NCBI GenBank assembly: GCA_905221605.1
Contig: CAJNDS010002524.1
Span: forward strand, 1,164,134-1,228,133
From: Symbiodinium natans
Lineage: Eukaryota; Sar; Dinophyceae; Suessiales; Symbiodiniaceae
Reading direction: 5' to 3'
DNA length: 64,000 bases
Shown here: positions 21,406-30,609 of the stretch, piece after piece
How the letters are laid out: each line of letters begins with the position of its first letter
How positions within the stretch are numbered: position 1 is the first letter of the stretch
The notes under the pieces: model-generated
What the model was told of the DNA's origin: nothing
Seen by the model: only the letters and a program-made list of their open reading frames with translations
Databases searched by the model: none
Translations under genes and position numbers: made by a program

Positions 21406-21506
21406 TTGAAGGTTCATGGGATACTTCTAAGTAGGGTTATGAGTACCCTACATCGGAGTATCACCATAGCTACCCCACTCACAACCCTACTTAACAGTAC
21501 CCAAAT
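21406..21506. mobile_element. Introner-like element, family B
   Basis: TTGAAGGTTCATGGGATACTT at the left pairs with the right arm ACTTAACAGTACCCAAATGAG. The loop carries ACCATAGCTACCCC as in other copies. Confidence 0.65.
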
Positions 21507-21619
21507 GAGTAAATCGAAGTGGAAAGCCCCGGGACTCCCCTGGGTTGCACACTGAGTACGAGCGACCGACATTCAGGGTTTAGGGTCTACCTGGCACTGT
21601 CCTTTGTAGCAAGCCCTGC

Positions 21620-22123
21620 TTGCAAACTCTGTGGTTGAGGAGAAGAACAAGAATGCGAAGAGCGATATTTTTCATAATTGCAACAAGAAGAATGAGCCCC
21701 CTAAAATACATCGCCACAAGTCGCCACAAGCCTAAGCAAAGTAAGAGAACAGTAGCAATGACGATAACAAGATCAAGCGACAAGAAAACAACCCCTGTGT
21801 TGGGCCCGGATTACAGCTCACGCGCTCTACGACGTTCTCCACCCGCAAATCCCCAGCACCCTCCCTTAACCCCGAACCCCGTGGTGGTCACTGTGGCGGT
21901 CCCGTGTTCTGCCGCCTTGGGCAGGACCAAATTTCCGCACGAAGATTGGACCCTGAAGAAGCCTTTGGCCCCAGTGAGCTGTTCTCGCTGGGATCGTGAT
22001 CGGGGGGTTTCGGGAGCAGACCTAGAACAACCCATAACAAGTTTTGTTGCATTGCTAGTGTGGCTGCTAAGTAGTGTCATTATCATTGCTATTATTCGTG
22101 TTATTGCGTTGTTGTTGTCTTAA
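21620..22123 (+). CDS. Uninterrupted open frame with hydrophobic C-terminus, doubtful gene
   Basis: A 167-codon frame (first ATG near 21653) is the longest non-repetitive frame in this part. Its last 30 residues (FVALLVWLLSSVIIIAIIRV) would form one membrane helix. The N-terminal part is basic. No family, and codon composition differs from the exons around it, so it may be chance. Confidence 0.3.
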   Translation: MQTLWLRRRTRMRRAIFFIIATRRMSPLKYIATSRHKPKQSKRTVAMTITRSSDKKTTPVLGPDYSSRALRRSPPANPQHPPLTPNPVVVTVAVPCSAALGRTKFPHEDWTLKKPLAPVSCSRWDRDRGVSGADLEQPITSFVALLVWLLSSVIIIAIIRVIALLLS

Positions 22124-22243
22124 TGTTACTCTTCTTTGTCTATAGCTATGACGGCTGGTGCACGAGCATTTCGTTATGTTATGCCTAGGCTTCTGTTACT
22201 TAATTGTGGCGCTGGTTCAAGTCGAGAGTCGAGACCTTCCACC

Positions 22244-22346
22244 CTAAACCCTAAACCCTAAACCCTAAACCCTAAACCCTAAACCCTAAACCCAGGAGGG
22301 AAAAAAAACCCTAAACCCTCAACCCTAAACCCTAAACCCTAAACCC
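22244..22346. repeat. CCCTAAA array flanked by a direct duplication
   Basis: Two CCCTAAA blocks are split by AGGAGGGAAAAAAAA. AGACCTTCCACCCT stands on both sides (22232-22245 and 22351-22364). Confidence 0.85.
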
Positions 22347-22689
22347 TTTAAGACCTTCCACCCTTTAAGACCTATGGAAGAACCCAAACACCCCCCAAGA
22401 CAGATGTACGCCCTTGAGCCCTCAAGCCCTTGTCTCCAAGCCCTGAACCCGAAAAAGCCCTGAACCCTAAGCCCCTAAGCCCCCAACTAGGTCAGTTTTT
22501 TGGGCATTTTGTTGTTTTCCTTATTTGGGTTTTTCAAGGAACCCTACATATAAACATTTTTCAGAGCGCTTAACGGCCAACCCAGCCAAGCACTGAAGTT
22601 TAGGGTTTAGGGTTTAGGGTTTAGGGTTTAGGGTTTAGGTTTTAGGGTTTAGGGTTTAGGGTTTAGGGTTTAGGGTTCCGATCTTGCCC

Positions 22690-22957
22690 CCAGGTTCTTG
22701 TCCCGGTACAACTCCTCAGAGCCAGGATCCTGGTCACTTGTTTTCAGGTTTTGACTCAGGCAGGGTTTAGGGGTTAGGGTTTGGTTTAGGGTTTGGGGTT
22801 TGGGGTTTAGGGTTTAGGGTTTAGGGTTTAGGGCTATAACCTTATGTTTAGGGTTAAGGGGTTTAGGGAATTAGGGGTTTAAGGGAAGCCCCTTTTCTCG
22901 TAGATCACTGGATTTACCTCGCAGTGCCCTTCTGCCCAACGGAGCTTCCCTGGTTGA
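22690..22957 (+). CDS. Two short coding-like exons
   Basis: About 22692-22730 (acceptor CCCCCAG) encodes VLVPVQLLRARILV; 22904-22957 (acceptor CTCGTAG) encodes HWIYLAVPFCPTELPWLI. The second looks like part of a membrane or secreted protein. Product unknown. Confidence 0.45.
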
Positions 22958-23268
22958 TTTGGGGGTTTACGAAATTAGGGGACCCCCGAAATAGACCCCC
23001 CAATAGTAGGATTCCCTCATAATGAGGGCCCCAATAAAGTACACCCTAGACCCTAAACGGTTTAGGGTTTAGGGTTTAGGGTTCAAACAGAGCCAGTTGC
23101 CAGTTGCAAAAGGGTTCAAACGGAGAAGGATGTAAACCCCAAGCCCTAAACCCGAATCCTAAACCCGAAACCCTAAACCCCTAATCCCCACGCACACCTC
23201 TGAGATGCCAAGCTTGAACCTGTGCCCCAACATCCTTGCTCACCTTCCCTGATGCTTGCAGACTTCTT

Positions 23269-23433
23269 GGAGGTTCATGGGTGCGTAGAACCCCAATAAT
23301 AATTTCGGAAGTCTACAGATAACCTACTTAGGGGACTTAGGGGGGCTAAACCCTAAACCCTGAACCCTAAACCCTCAACCCACCTGAAACCGAACACTCA
23401 TCATTGGGGTCACAAGTACCTCGAACCTCCCAG
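23269..23433. mobile_element. Introner-like element, family B, broken by CCCTAAA insert
   Basis: Left CTTGGAGGTTCATGGGTGCG and right GTACCTCGAACCTCCCAG pair. The centre contains CCCTAAACCCTGAACCC between the two halves. Confidence 0.7.
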
Positions 23434-23699
23434 TTAGGTCGAAGCTGGCTTGGCTGTTGAGGAACCCTAAACCGCCTACCCTAAACCCTAAAATCTAAAC
23501 CCTAAACCCTAAAGCCTTTTTTCGAAGGGTTCAAAGGCCAACCCAGGGCGTGGTTTGGGATCGGGAGATTTCGAGGCTTAAGGGCTTACTCTAGCAGCGC
23601 CCCTTCGAAATTCCGTGAAAACCCCAAACTTGAGGATTTAGGGTTTAGGGAGCTAAATGGGCAACCTAAGCACCTAGGGTTTGGATTTAGGGCTGAACT

Positions 23700-23812
23700 G
23701 CCCGAGCCCACACGTGTGGGAGCAGTGTACGCAAGGCTCTACTCTACTGCCACCACTCCCGCGGGACTTGCGGATGAGGCGAGCGGACATTTGGGTGGAA
23801 TCGACACCCTAT
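23700..23812 (+). CDS. Coding-like exon, product unknown
   Basis: The frame AVYARLYSTATTPAGLADEA continues to the next CCCTAAA tract. No family seen. Confidence 0.45.
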
Positions 23813-23928
23813 AAACCCTAAACCCTAACCCCTAAACCCTAAACCCTAAACCCTAACCCCTAAACCCTAAACCCTAAACCCTAAAACCTAAACCCTACCC
23901 CACCACGAGCTGGGAAACTGTTGAGTCT

Positions 23929-24041
23929 ACTTGGTGGCTCATGGGCGCATATAAGTAGGGTTGGAAGTACCCGAAATGCGGTTATAACCATAGTCACCCT
24001 ACCTGAGTATAACCCTCCTTAGAAGTACCTGTAATGAACCT
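23929..24041. mobile_element. Introner-like element, family B, TA flanks
   Basis: TACTTGGTGGCTCATGGGCG at the left and CCTGTAATGAACCTTCAAGTA at the right. A second right-arm copy follows at about 24076-24105 (ACTTACAAATATCCCAAATG). Confidence 0.7.
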
Positions 24042-24139
24042 TCAAGTAGGGTTTTGGCTTTCCCTTCTTTTTGTAACCCGACTTACAAATATCCCAAATG
24101 AAGCTTCAAGTCGGGCTTTGGGGGTTTCCTTGTTCTAGA

Positions 24140-24394
24140 TCCACTTCAACTTCACTCCAGTTGAAGCCTTCGCGCTGCCCTGTGCCCGGGTTTTGCATTG
24201 AGGGTTTAGGATTTAAGTGTTCAGGATTTAGGGTTTAGGGCCAGGGTGTTTTTTTCCTATTCACGGGAGTTGTCAAAGCACGCGTTGCAGAGGCCACCTC
24301 TTTGGCAGTTTCAGGGATTCCGCGTGAGGAGTCAGGGGCGATGATAAGACCCAGCAATCGGCTTGGCAGAAAGCAGAAGGTGCCCCCGGATTGA
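24140..24394 (+). CDS. Two coding exons, the second ending in a possible stop
   Basis: About 24140-24191 encodes IHFNFTPVEAFALPCAR. Exon 24291-24394 (acceptor GCGTTGCAG) encodes EATSLAVSGIPREESGAM then RPSNRLGRKQKVPPD and reaches TGA at 24392-24394. It may be the 3' end of a gene or run on through an unseen donor. Confidence 0.5.
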
Positions 24395-24439
24395 TATACC
24401 ACAAAATACCCTCATCCTTCAAACGGGAACCCCAACAGG

Positions 24440-24881
24440 GTAGCCTAATTTTCGGACAGCCCCTTACTTAGCTGAGTGAGTACACTTTACACTTTTTTGG
24501 ATAGTATTAGAACTGAAAGGGTGCACTTTTTGGGGGCCGATGAACTCAGCAACTAAGGCCCCGTTTGCTGAGCCTAACTCTCCAGGGTCAGCCAGGGGTT
24601 CATGACGAGCTTCATTTCAGGGAACCTTCAGACGACCAACCCCGAAAAAAGAATTTGCGTGAAGGTTCATGGGTACCTAGAAGTAGGGTTCTAAGTACCC
24701 TGAATAGGCTTATCATCCATAGTTACCCCTACTTATAACCAGACTTATTACGTACCCATGAACCTCCAAGTAGGCCAACGGCCCACGCTGCAGCCCCCAC
24801 ACGGCCACCCAAAGCCCAGAATTCGAAACCCAATCCTGCTGTAAGCCTGTCGATGTCAGCATACATGTGGCGGGATGGTGT
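24440..24881 (+). CDS. Coding exons around a family D introner, product unknown
   Basis: Pieces 24440-24458 plus 24558-24659 read LIFGQPRLLSLTLQG then GVHDELHFREPSDDQPRKKN. After a family B element, 24774-24881 reads ANGPRCSPHTATQSPEFE and onward to a TAA. The exact restoration of frame across the introner is the best evidence for coding. Confidence 0.6.
24463..24557. mobile_element. Introner-like element, family D (copy 2), TSD GCCC
   Basis: Begins CTTACTTAGCTGAGTGAGTA and ends CTCAGCAACTAAG. Exact 4-bp flanks GCCC at 24459-24462 and 24558-24561. Removing one GCCC plus the element restores an open exon (IFGQPRLLSLTLQGQPG); this uses a GC donor. Confidence 0.9.
24655..24770. mobile_element. 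Introner-like element, family B
   Basis: AAGGTTCATGGGTACCTAGA pairs with TACGTACCCATGAACCTCC. Exon on both sides. Confidence 0.8.
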
Positions 24882-24935
24882 TAAGTAACTTAGTTCTAGC
24901 AGATGAAGTTACCATAGCTTACTGTATATCTGCAG

Positions 24936-25550
24936 TTACGATGGCCGGGCTCACGCCGTCTACCGGATAAGGCCCTAGCCTAAAAGCTAAGCCTAAACCT
25001 CAAGCCTAAACCCTAGACCCAACCCTAAACCCAAAAAGGTACCCTTTCCGAGAATGGCGCTTCTTAACTAGCTTCCCAAAAACAACCAGTTTGCCTTAAT
25101 TGAGGACTACGTACCTGAAGGTTCATTAGGGTACTTGCAAGTAGGGCTATAAGTACCGTGAACAAGGTTATGACAATAGCTATGTTGCTCCTAAACCGAC
25201 TTATAAGTACCCAAATGAACCTCCTAAACCCTGAACTCGCAGATTTCTGCGTCGCCTAAAGCACATTGCAGTGCCCAGAAAATTGGAGGTTCATTTGGGG
25301 TACTCAAAGGTAGGTTTTAGGGTTTAAAACTCTTAGTAGCGCAAGGGGAAAGGGAAGGTATCCATGGCTATACCCTTCTTTAGGATGCTGAGAATCCTAC
25401 TCGTAAGTACCCTAATGAACCACCCTAAACCCTAAACCCTAAACCCTAATGAACCTTCAAGCAGACATTCATCGCTGCGGCATGGACCAGGTTTTCCTCC
25501 TCCCGGTGATGAATTGCGGCGGCTACCTGCGCAAGCTGGTCGGGGACCTT
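24936..25550 (+). CDS. Four small coding exons separated by family B elements
   Basis: 24936-24971 (YDGRAHAVYRIR, acceptor CTGCAG), 25072-25111 (LPKNNQFALIEDYV), 25243-25282 (FLRRLKHIAVPRK, acceptor CTCGCAG) and 25465-25550 (IHRCGMDQVFLLPVMNCGGY). The frames are open and protein-like; phases between them are not fully resolved and the product is unknown. Confidence 0.5.
25113..25225. mobile_element. Introner-like element, family B
   Basis: TGAAGGTTCATTAGGGTACT pairs with AAGTACCCAAATGAACCTCC; the end is overrun by a CCCTAAA motif. Confidence 0.75.
25283..25460. mobile_element. Introner-like element, family B, two telomere-type insertions
   Basis: TTGGAGGTTCATTTGGGGTA at the left, AATGAACCTTCAAG at the right, with a partial duplicate AATGAACCACC before a CCCTAAA run. 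Confidence 0.65.
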
Positions 25551-25619
25551 AAACCTTAAACCCTAATAGTCCCCCGTTAAGAAGCTTGTGACTTTTAGGG
25601 TTTAGGGTTTAGGGCTTTG

Positions 25620-25935
25620 GTTCACGTGGTCAGTTCTCTAATAAAATCGTACGGGGGGGCCGCCTGATAGCAGCAACCCCAACAGGGACCATAACGTAGA
25701 GCAGTGACTTACGTGGTCTTAAACGGCACGACAACTCATGCCGGCTGTACCTAAAGTATTTTGAAAATGTGTGTTTCCGATTTAGGGGTACCTTATTGGG
25801 ATCCTTTTCTTTGAGGTCTACTTTAAGGGTCACCTATTTTCGTAAACTCCCAAATGCTTTTTGAATTAATTATTAGTGTCCCCTAGTCCTTATATAATCC
25901 TTATGAAGCCGTCACAGTTGATCGACATAGCTGGG
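25620..25935. other. Unique stretch with unclassified inverted repeats, no gene
   Basis: CACGTGGTCAG at the left and CTTACGTGGTC at about 25707 form weak arms; TAATCCTTATAAAGCC-like sequence (25890) also occurs at 15748. I see no coding exon. Confidence 0.4.
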
Positions 25936-25937
25936 AT

Positions 25938-26040
25938 GTTCCCCGTTATACGAACCAGTCCTTAACAGGCATTATAATGGGGGGGGGGGGGGGGCACTGT
26001 AATCCCTTTTGAGGATTGTTAGTATAAGGGTGAACATCTT
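25938..26040. mobile_element. Introner-like element, family A (copy 4), poly-G in the loop
   Basis: CTGGGATGTTCCCCGTTATA and TTAGTATAAGGGTGAACATC pair. The loop between the ATTATAATGG arm and TGTAATCC arm is a run of about 15 G. Confidence 0.75.
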
Positions 26041-26261
26041 TGGGTACCAAACCTACCCTAGCTACATCTAAGGGAGGTCGCAGGGATCCCTTACAAAGAA
26101 AGGATCCCTTGCCTTCATTTAGGGATGGCCTTGGGTCTTTTTTGGGGGTATAAGGGTTCCAAAGTAAAAGTGGGGGGGGGGGGGTTGCCCACAGACTTTT
26201 GGGGTAAAGTAGACGGCTTTGCGGTCTACTTCCCTCTCCACAAAATACGAAGGTTCACCTC

Positions 26262-26350
26262 GGACTTTCTTTACCTACAGCTTCATTGGTTATAATTACC
26301 TACGAATTAAGGGGTACTTGCTACTAAGCTGTAGGTAATCGAGTCCCAGG
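26262..26350. mobile_element. Introner-like element, family E (copy 1)
   Basis: CTTTCTTTACCTACAGCTTC at the left; AGCTGTAGGTAATCGAGTCC at the right. Confidence 0.65.
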
Positions 26351-26562
26351 CAGGGTTTCGGGCCTTCGTGGTTGGGAATTTTCGCTGGGCCCCGGCACCT
26401 TAGTTTCAGAAGTTTAGTCCCTAAGCCTCAGAAATCACGAAAGGGAATGGGCTGTAGGTACGTAGCCAGCAGTTCCTGTGGGCAACTCCTGTATTCAGAA
26501 CATACGGGGCATAATTATCCCAGTACTGGGTTAGAAGTGCTTGGACTGTGCCTCTTAGAGAG

Positions 26563-26565
26563 GGT

Positions 26566-26611
<46 letters not shown>

Positions 26612-26612
26612 C
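26563..26612. repeat. Poly-G homopolymer (about 48 bases)
   Basis: Single uninterrupted G run; length may not be reliable in the assembly. Confidence 0.9.
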
Positions 26613-26792
26613 TGAAACTGGGGGGGTTGGAATTTCTCAGTTCAGTTAGGGCTCGGACTTTCTCTGCTGCGCGTTGCTGTGCAGCTTTCACACCAGTCTC
26701 TCTCTCTCCCTCTCTCCCTAGACCCTAAACCCCAAACCCTAAACCCCAAGCCCTAAACCCTAAACCCCAAACCTGGAAGTTCATGTTTGAAG

Positions 26793-26872
26793 CCTGCTGG
26801 AGGCCGCGACGGTGATGTGGATTAGCAGCGGCAGCACGAAATCGGTCATCCATCAGGATGGTCAGGACAAGT
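26793..26872 (+). CDS. Coding exon, product unknown
   Basis: After TTTGAAG, the frame LLEAATVMWISSGSTKSVIH and onward continues into a TTTAGGG intron. Protein-like; family unknown. Confidence 0.55.
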
Positions 26873-27097
26873 TAGGGTTTAGGGTTTAGGGTTTAGGGTT
26901 TAGGGTTTAGGGAGCTGCAGTTCTACGGAAGGGCAAAGCGAGGGCTTAAGGTTTACAAATTTAGGGTTTAGGGTTTACAGTTTACGGTTTACGGTTTACG
27001 GTTTAGGGTTTAGGGTTTAGGGTTTAGGGTTTAGGGTGGAGAGAGAGAGAGAGAGAAAGGCCAGCACTAGAGATGTTAAAATCCATCGCAGGAGCTG

Positions 27098-27187
27098 AGT
27101 GGGCACACTTTGCACTTTGCGGGGTACTGTAATCTCCTATAGAACTGAAGGTGTACACTTTTTTGGGGCCTACGAGCTCAGCAACTA
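27098..27187. mobile_element. Introner-like element, family D (copy 4)
   Basis: CTGAGTGGGCACACTTTGCAC and AGCTCAGCAACTAAG. It abuts directly a left-truncated family F copy (27189-27284). Confidence 0.7.
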
Positions 27188-27188
27188 A

Positions 27189-27284
27189 GAGTTACTAATG
27201 GTATTCCCTCATGGTCCTTTTACAACTATACCATCATAACCCCCCAAAACAGCCCTATTCTGATTGTATAGGCCCCTATATCAG
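27189..27284. mobile_element. Introner-like element, family F (copy 4), left-truncated
   Basis: It starts within the element (GGTATTCCCTCATGGTCC) and ends GTATAGGCCCCTATATCAG, the acceptor of the exon at 27285. Confidence 0.7.
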
Positions 27285-27402
27285 AAGCATGCCTCCAGCG
27301 CTCGGCACTTAGCTGCACAGGACAACATCCACTGCATGTTTGCTGGCCAGAAGGCCGGCAGATGCCAAGCAGCAGTCTGCGCTTGCAATGCAAGGCTTCC
27401 AG
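27285..27402 (+). CDS. Coding exon, product unknown
   Basis: The frame KHASSARHLAAQDNIHCMFA continues through RCQAAVCACNARLPGH to a CCAG|GTCACC donor. Cysteine-containing; not recognised. Confidence 0.6.
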
Positions 27403-27805
27403 GTCACCCTAAACCCTAAACCCCAAACCCTAAGCCCCAAGCCCTAAGCCCTAAGCCCTAAACCCTAAACGTAAACCCTAGGTCTGCACCATCGAGGTAT
27501 GTGACGTCAAGTCATGGATTTGGGGCAAAAACTTCTGACAGCTTCCGGTGCTTTGAGATTGTTGTGCAGTTTAGGGCCGAGGTGCTTTATGCACCCCTAA
27601 ACCGTACCCAACCTGCCAGCAAATGCTGGCTTCAGGGTTGCTTCTACCAGAACCAGTAAGGTAACCTATCCGCTGAATGGGCCGGAGCCCTCTAGGACGT
27701 GAGCCGACAGTTGTTGGACATGAATCCGTGCGAAGACCTACGCCACGCATAAATTCTTTGAGCTCACAAGACACCCCAAACCCAGGCAAATGTACCCTGA
27801 GCCCA

Positions 27806-28008
27806 GACCCCTGGGAGGATCCAAAAAGTAGATCCCCACAAGGTTCCTTAGAATGGGTACTATTTGAGGGGTCCTACTTGGAGGTTCTGGGTACTTTTCC
27901 CCCCAAGTAAGACTGTACTTATAAGCCCCCGAAGTCCCCGAAGTTAAGAACTGGTGGTATTTTGGGGGCTCTACTTTTTGCATCCTCCCAGGGGTCTGGG
28001 AGACTGTA
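27806..28008. mobile_element. Introner-like element, family I (copy 1), carrying a nested family B element
   Basis: Outer arms CCCCTGGGAGGATCCAAAAA and TTTTTGCATCCTCCCAGGGG. The part from about 27879 (CTACTTGGAGGTTCTGGGTA) is a family B-like insertion, absent from the 114-bp copy at 32769. Confidence 0.7.
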
Positions 28009-28020
28009 CCACCTTTCCAG

Positions 28021-28259
28021 CGCCGGGCAGGATTGGATTCTGTGGGAGTCGTCCGCCCCCATCAGAAAGAGGCTTCTTGGGCGTTCTGGGGTCAACCTTC
28101 GTGTTGCAGGGTTTGGGGTTAAGGGTTTAGGGTTTGAGGGTTTTAGGGTTTAGGGCTTAGGGCTGCAAGAGACCTGGATGCAAAAAAAGGGCCTAGGGTG
28201 AAAAAATGGTGCTCAGGGCAGCGCTGGGCGGCAAGTTGGCTCGTCGATTTGACCGTGTG
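28021..28259 (+). CDS. Two coding exons, product unknown
   Basis: 28021-28109 begins at CTTTCCAG and encodes AGQDWILWESSAPIRKRLLG and more. About 28198-28259 encodes MVLRAALGGKLARRFDRV up to an AAGTAG that may be a stop or a donor. Confidence 0.5.
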
Positions 28260-28339
28260 AAGTAGATCCTCCATCCTAGGCCTGGGGCCCCGACCATGTA
28301 ACGCAGACAGCAGAGAAGCCCGAAAGCCTACCATAGACC

Positions 28340-28430
28340 CTAAACCCTAAACCCTAAACCCTAAACCCTAAACCCTAAACCCTAAACCCTAAACCCTAAA
28401 CCCTAAACCCTAAACCCTAAACCCTAAACC
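28340..28430. repeat. CCCTAAA array inside a tandem duplication
   Basis: About 13 units in the first copy of a duplicated segment (28314-28458); the second copy (28464-28528) has only about one unit. Confidence 0.9.
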
Positions 28431-28612
28431 ACCAACCTTTCCGGCTGAGTCTTTAAGGTCAGGGAAGCCCGAAACCCTACCATAGACCCTAAACCCTGAA
28501 ACCAACCTTTCCGGCCGAGTCTTTAAGGCGAGGATTGCCAGAAGTTGTTTACAGGCGCCATGTCGTTTTTGGGCAGGCCCCTGGGGTCAAACGTGCGCGA
28601 ACCCTAACCACA

Positions 28613-28722
28613 TTTGGAGGTTCATTCCGGGTACTTATCAGTAGGGCTCGAAGTAGTGTGATGTTGGTGACGACGGCACGTAGTACCCTACTTCTACTGA
28701 GTACCCCAATGAACCTTCAAGT
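28613..28722. mobile_element. Introner-like element, family B
   Basis: TTTGGAGGTTCATTCCGGGT pairs with GAGTACCCCAATGAACCTTC. Confidence 0.75.
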
Positions 28723-28834
28723 AGCCTTAAACCCTAAACCTTAAATCCGAAACCCTAAGCCCTAAGCCTAAGCCCTAAACCCTAAACCCTGAACCCTAAA
28801 CCCTACCTATACGTGCCCCAAATGAATCTTCAAG

Positions 28835-28932
28835 CACTGGTCAACAACCTCTTGGCCCTTCTCCCTTCCCGCAACTGCCACAGACAGCCAGGTCAAGTTC
28901 ACGCGAGCATTTCTACAAGAAAAACAAAATAA
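28835..28932 (+). CDS. Terminal coding exon with stop, product unknown
   Basis: The exon starts at the right end of a family B element (CCCCAAATGAATCTTCAAG). It encodes ALVNNLLALLPSRNCHRQPG and on to a TAA at 28930-28932. The exon-free repeat region that follows supports this as a gene 3' end. Confidence 0.55.
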
Positions 28933-28940
28933 TAGCATGT

Positions 28941-29070
28941 GTTATATATATATATATATATACATGTATGTATGTGTATGTACACATATATGTATATGTA
29001 TATGTACATGCTGTGCAAATGTCAATGTCTATGTCTATGTCTATGTCTATGTCTATGTCTATGTCTATGT
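28941..29070. repeat. TA, TATG and TATGTC microsatellites
   Basis: (TA) run at 28941-28963 and nine or so TATGTC units at about 29017-29070. Confidence 0.9.
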
Positions 29071-29253
29071 GTATACATGTGTGTGTTTATGTGTTTATTT
29101 GCTGATCTATTTTTGTTGTTCATTGTAGTATATATCATACGTCGTACATGGTATATTGCATACTTTCTTTATGTATCATATACATGATCTTGTGCTTTTA
29201 TTGTATTTCCCCAAACAGGAACCGTTTGGGGTCCTCTCCTCAAAAAAAAAAAG

Positions 29254-30609
29254 GTGTCACGCGCTTGGCCAGATGGGTGTCACGCGCTTCGGGCCTGTGG
29301 TCTCCCATGGTCTCCGATCATGAACACAATTGGGCCATTGGGGCCGGGCGGGTGTCATGCGCTCGCGCCTGCGGTCTGCCATGGTCTCCGACCGGGTGGG
29401 TGTCACGCGCTTCGGGCCTGTGATCTCCCATGGTCTCCGATCATGAGCACAATTGGGGCCAATTGGGGCCGGGTGGGTGTCACGCGCTTCGGGCCTGTGG
29501 TCTCCCATCCGATCATGAGCCAGGCGGGTGTCACGCGCTCGGGCCTGTGGTCGCGGGCGGGTGTCACTGAGAGGGTTTCACGCGCTTGGATTCGTGGTCT
29601 CCCGTGGTCTCCGACCATGAGCGCAATGGGGCCAGACGGGTGTCGCGCGGTTCGGGTCCGTGGTGGCGCGAGCGCAATCTCGGCGGGTGTCACGCGGTCC
29701 GGGTTCATGGTCTCCCGTGGTCCGATCATGGGGCTGGCGGGCGTCACGAGGCCCGGCTCCGTGATCTTCAATGACTCCGATCATGAGCGACAGGGGTTGG
29801 GAGGGTGTCGCGCTTGGGTCCGTGGATTTCCGTGGTCTCCGATCATGAGCGCAGTGGGGCTGGGCGGGTGTCACGCTGTTCGGGTCCGTGGTTTCCCGTG
29901 GACTCCGATCATGTGAGCAACAAGCTTGGGAGGGTGTCACGCGCTGGGTTCGCGGTTTCCCGGCTTCTCCCATCGTGAGCCCAATGGGGCTGATCCGGCT
30001 CCGTGGTCTCCCATGATCTCTGATCATGAGCGACAGGGGTTGAGAGGGTGTCACGCGCTTGGATTCGTGGTCTCGCATGGTCTCCTATCATGAGCGCAAT
30101 GGGGCCGGACGAGCGTCGCACGGTTGTGAGTGGCAGGGGTTGGAGGGTGTCACGCGCTTGATGGTCTCCCATGGATCATCGAAGGGTGTCACGCGCTTGG
30201 GTCCGTGGTCTCCCATGGTCTCTGAGCAGGCTGGGCGGGCGTCACGCGGTCCGGTCGCGGTCTGTCACGGTGTCCGATCATGAGCGACAGGGGTTGAGAG
30301 GGTGTCACGCGCTGGGTTCGTGGTCTCCCAACATCTCCGATCATGAGCGCAATGGGGCCGCCGTGGTGAGCTACAGGCATTGGGAGGGTGTTCGCACATG
30401 TGGGCCCGCGGTCTCCCACGGTCTCCGATCATGAGCGCAACGGGGCAGGCGGGTGTCACGCGGTCCGGGTCCGTGGTCTCCCGTGATCTCCGATCTTGAG
30501 CGACAGGGGTTGAGAGGGTGTCACGCGCTTGGATTCGTGGTCTCCCATGGTCTCCGACCATGAGCGCAATGGGGCCGGGCGGGTGTCACGCGGTTCGGGC
30601 CCGTGGTGA
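29254..30609. repeat. Degenerate minisatellite (GTGTCACGCG...CCGATCATGAGCGC units)
   Basis: About 20 units of variable length (roughly 50-75 bp) with the core words GTGTCACGCGCTT, CGTGGTCTCCCATGG, TCCGATCATGAGCGC and AATGGGGCC. Many overlapping open frames on both strands are by-products. No TTTAGGG inside. Confidence 0.9.

Noticed and set aside
26372-26728. 118-codon frame with polyglycine
   Set aside because: Crosses a 48-base G run; the part before it is not clearly coding and has no splice support.
29254-30609. Several overlapping open frames of 100-220 codons on both strands
   Set aside because: Direct result of the GTGTCACGCG minisatellite; frames exist on both strands with the same repeat.
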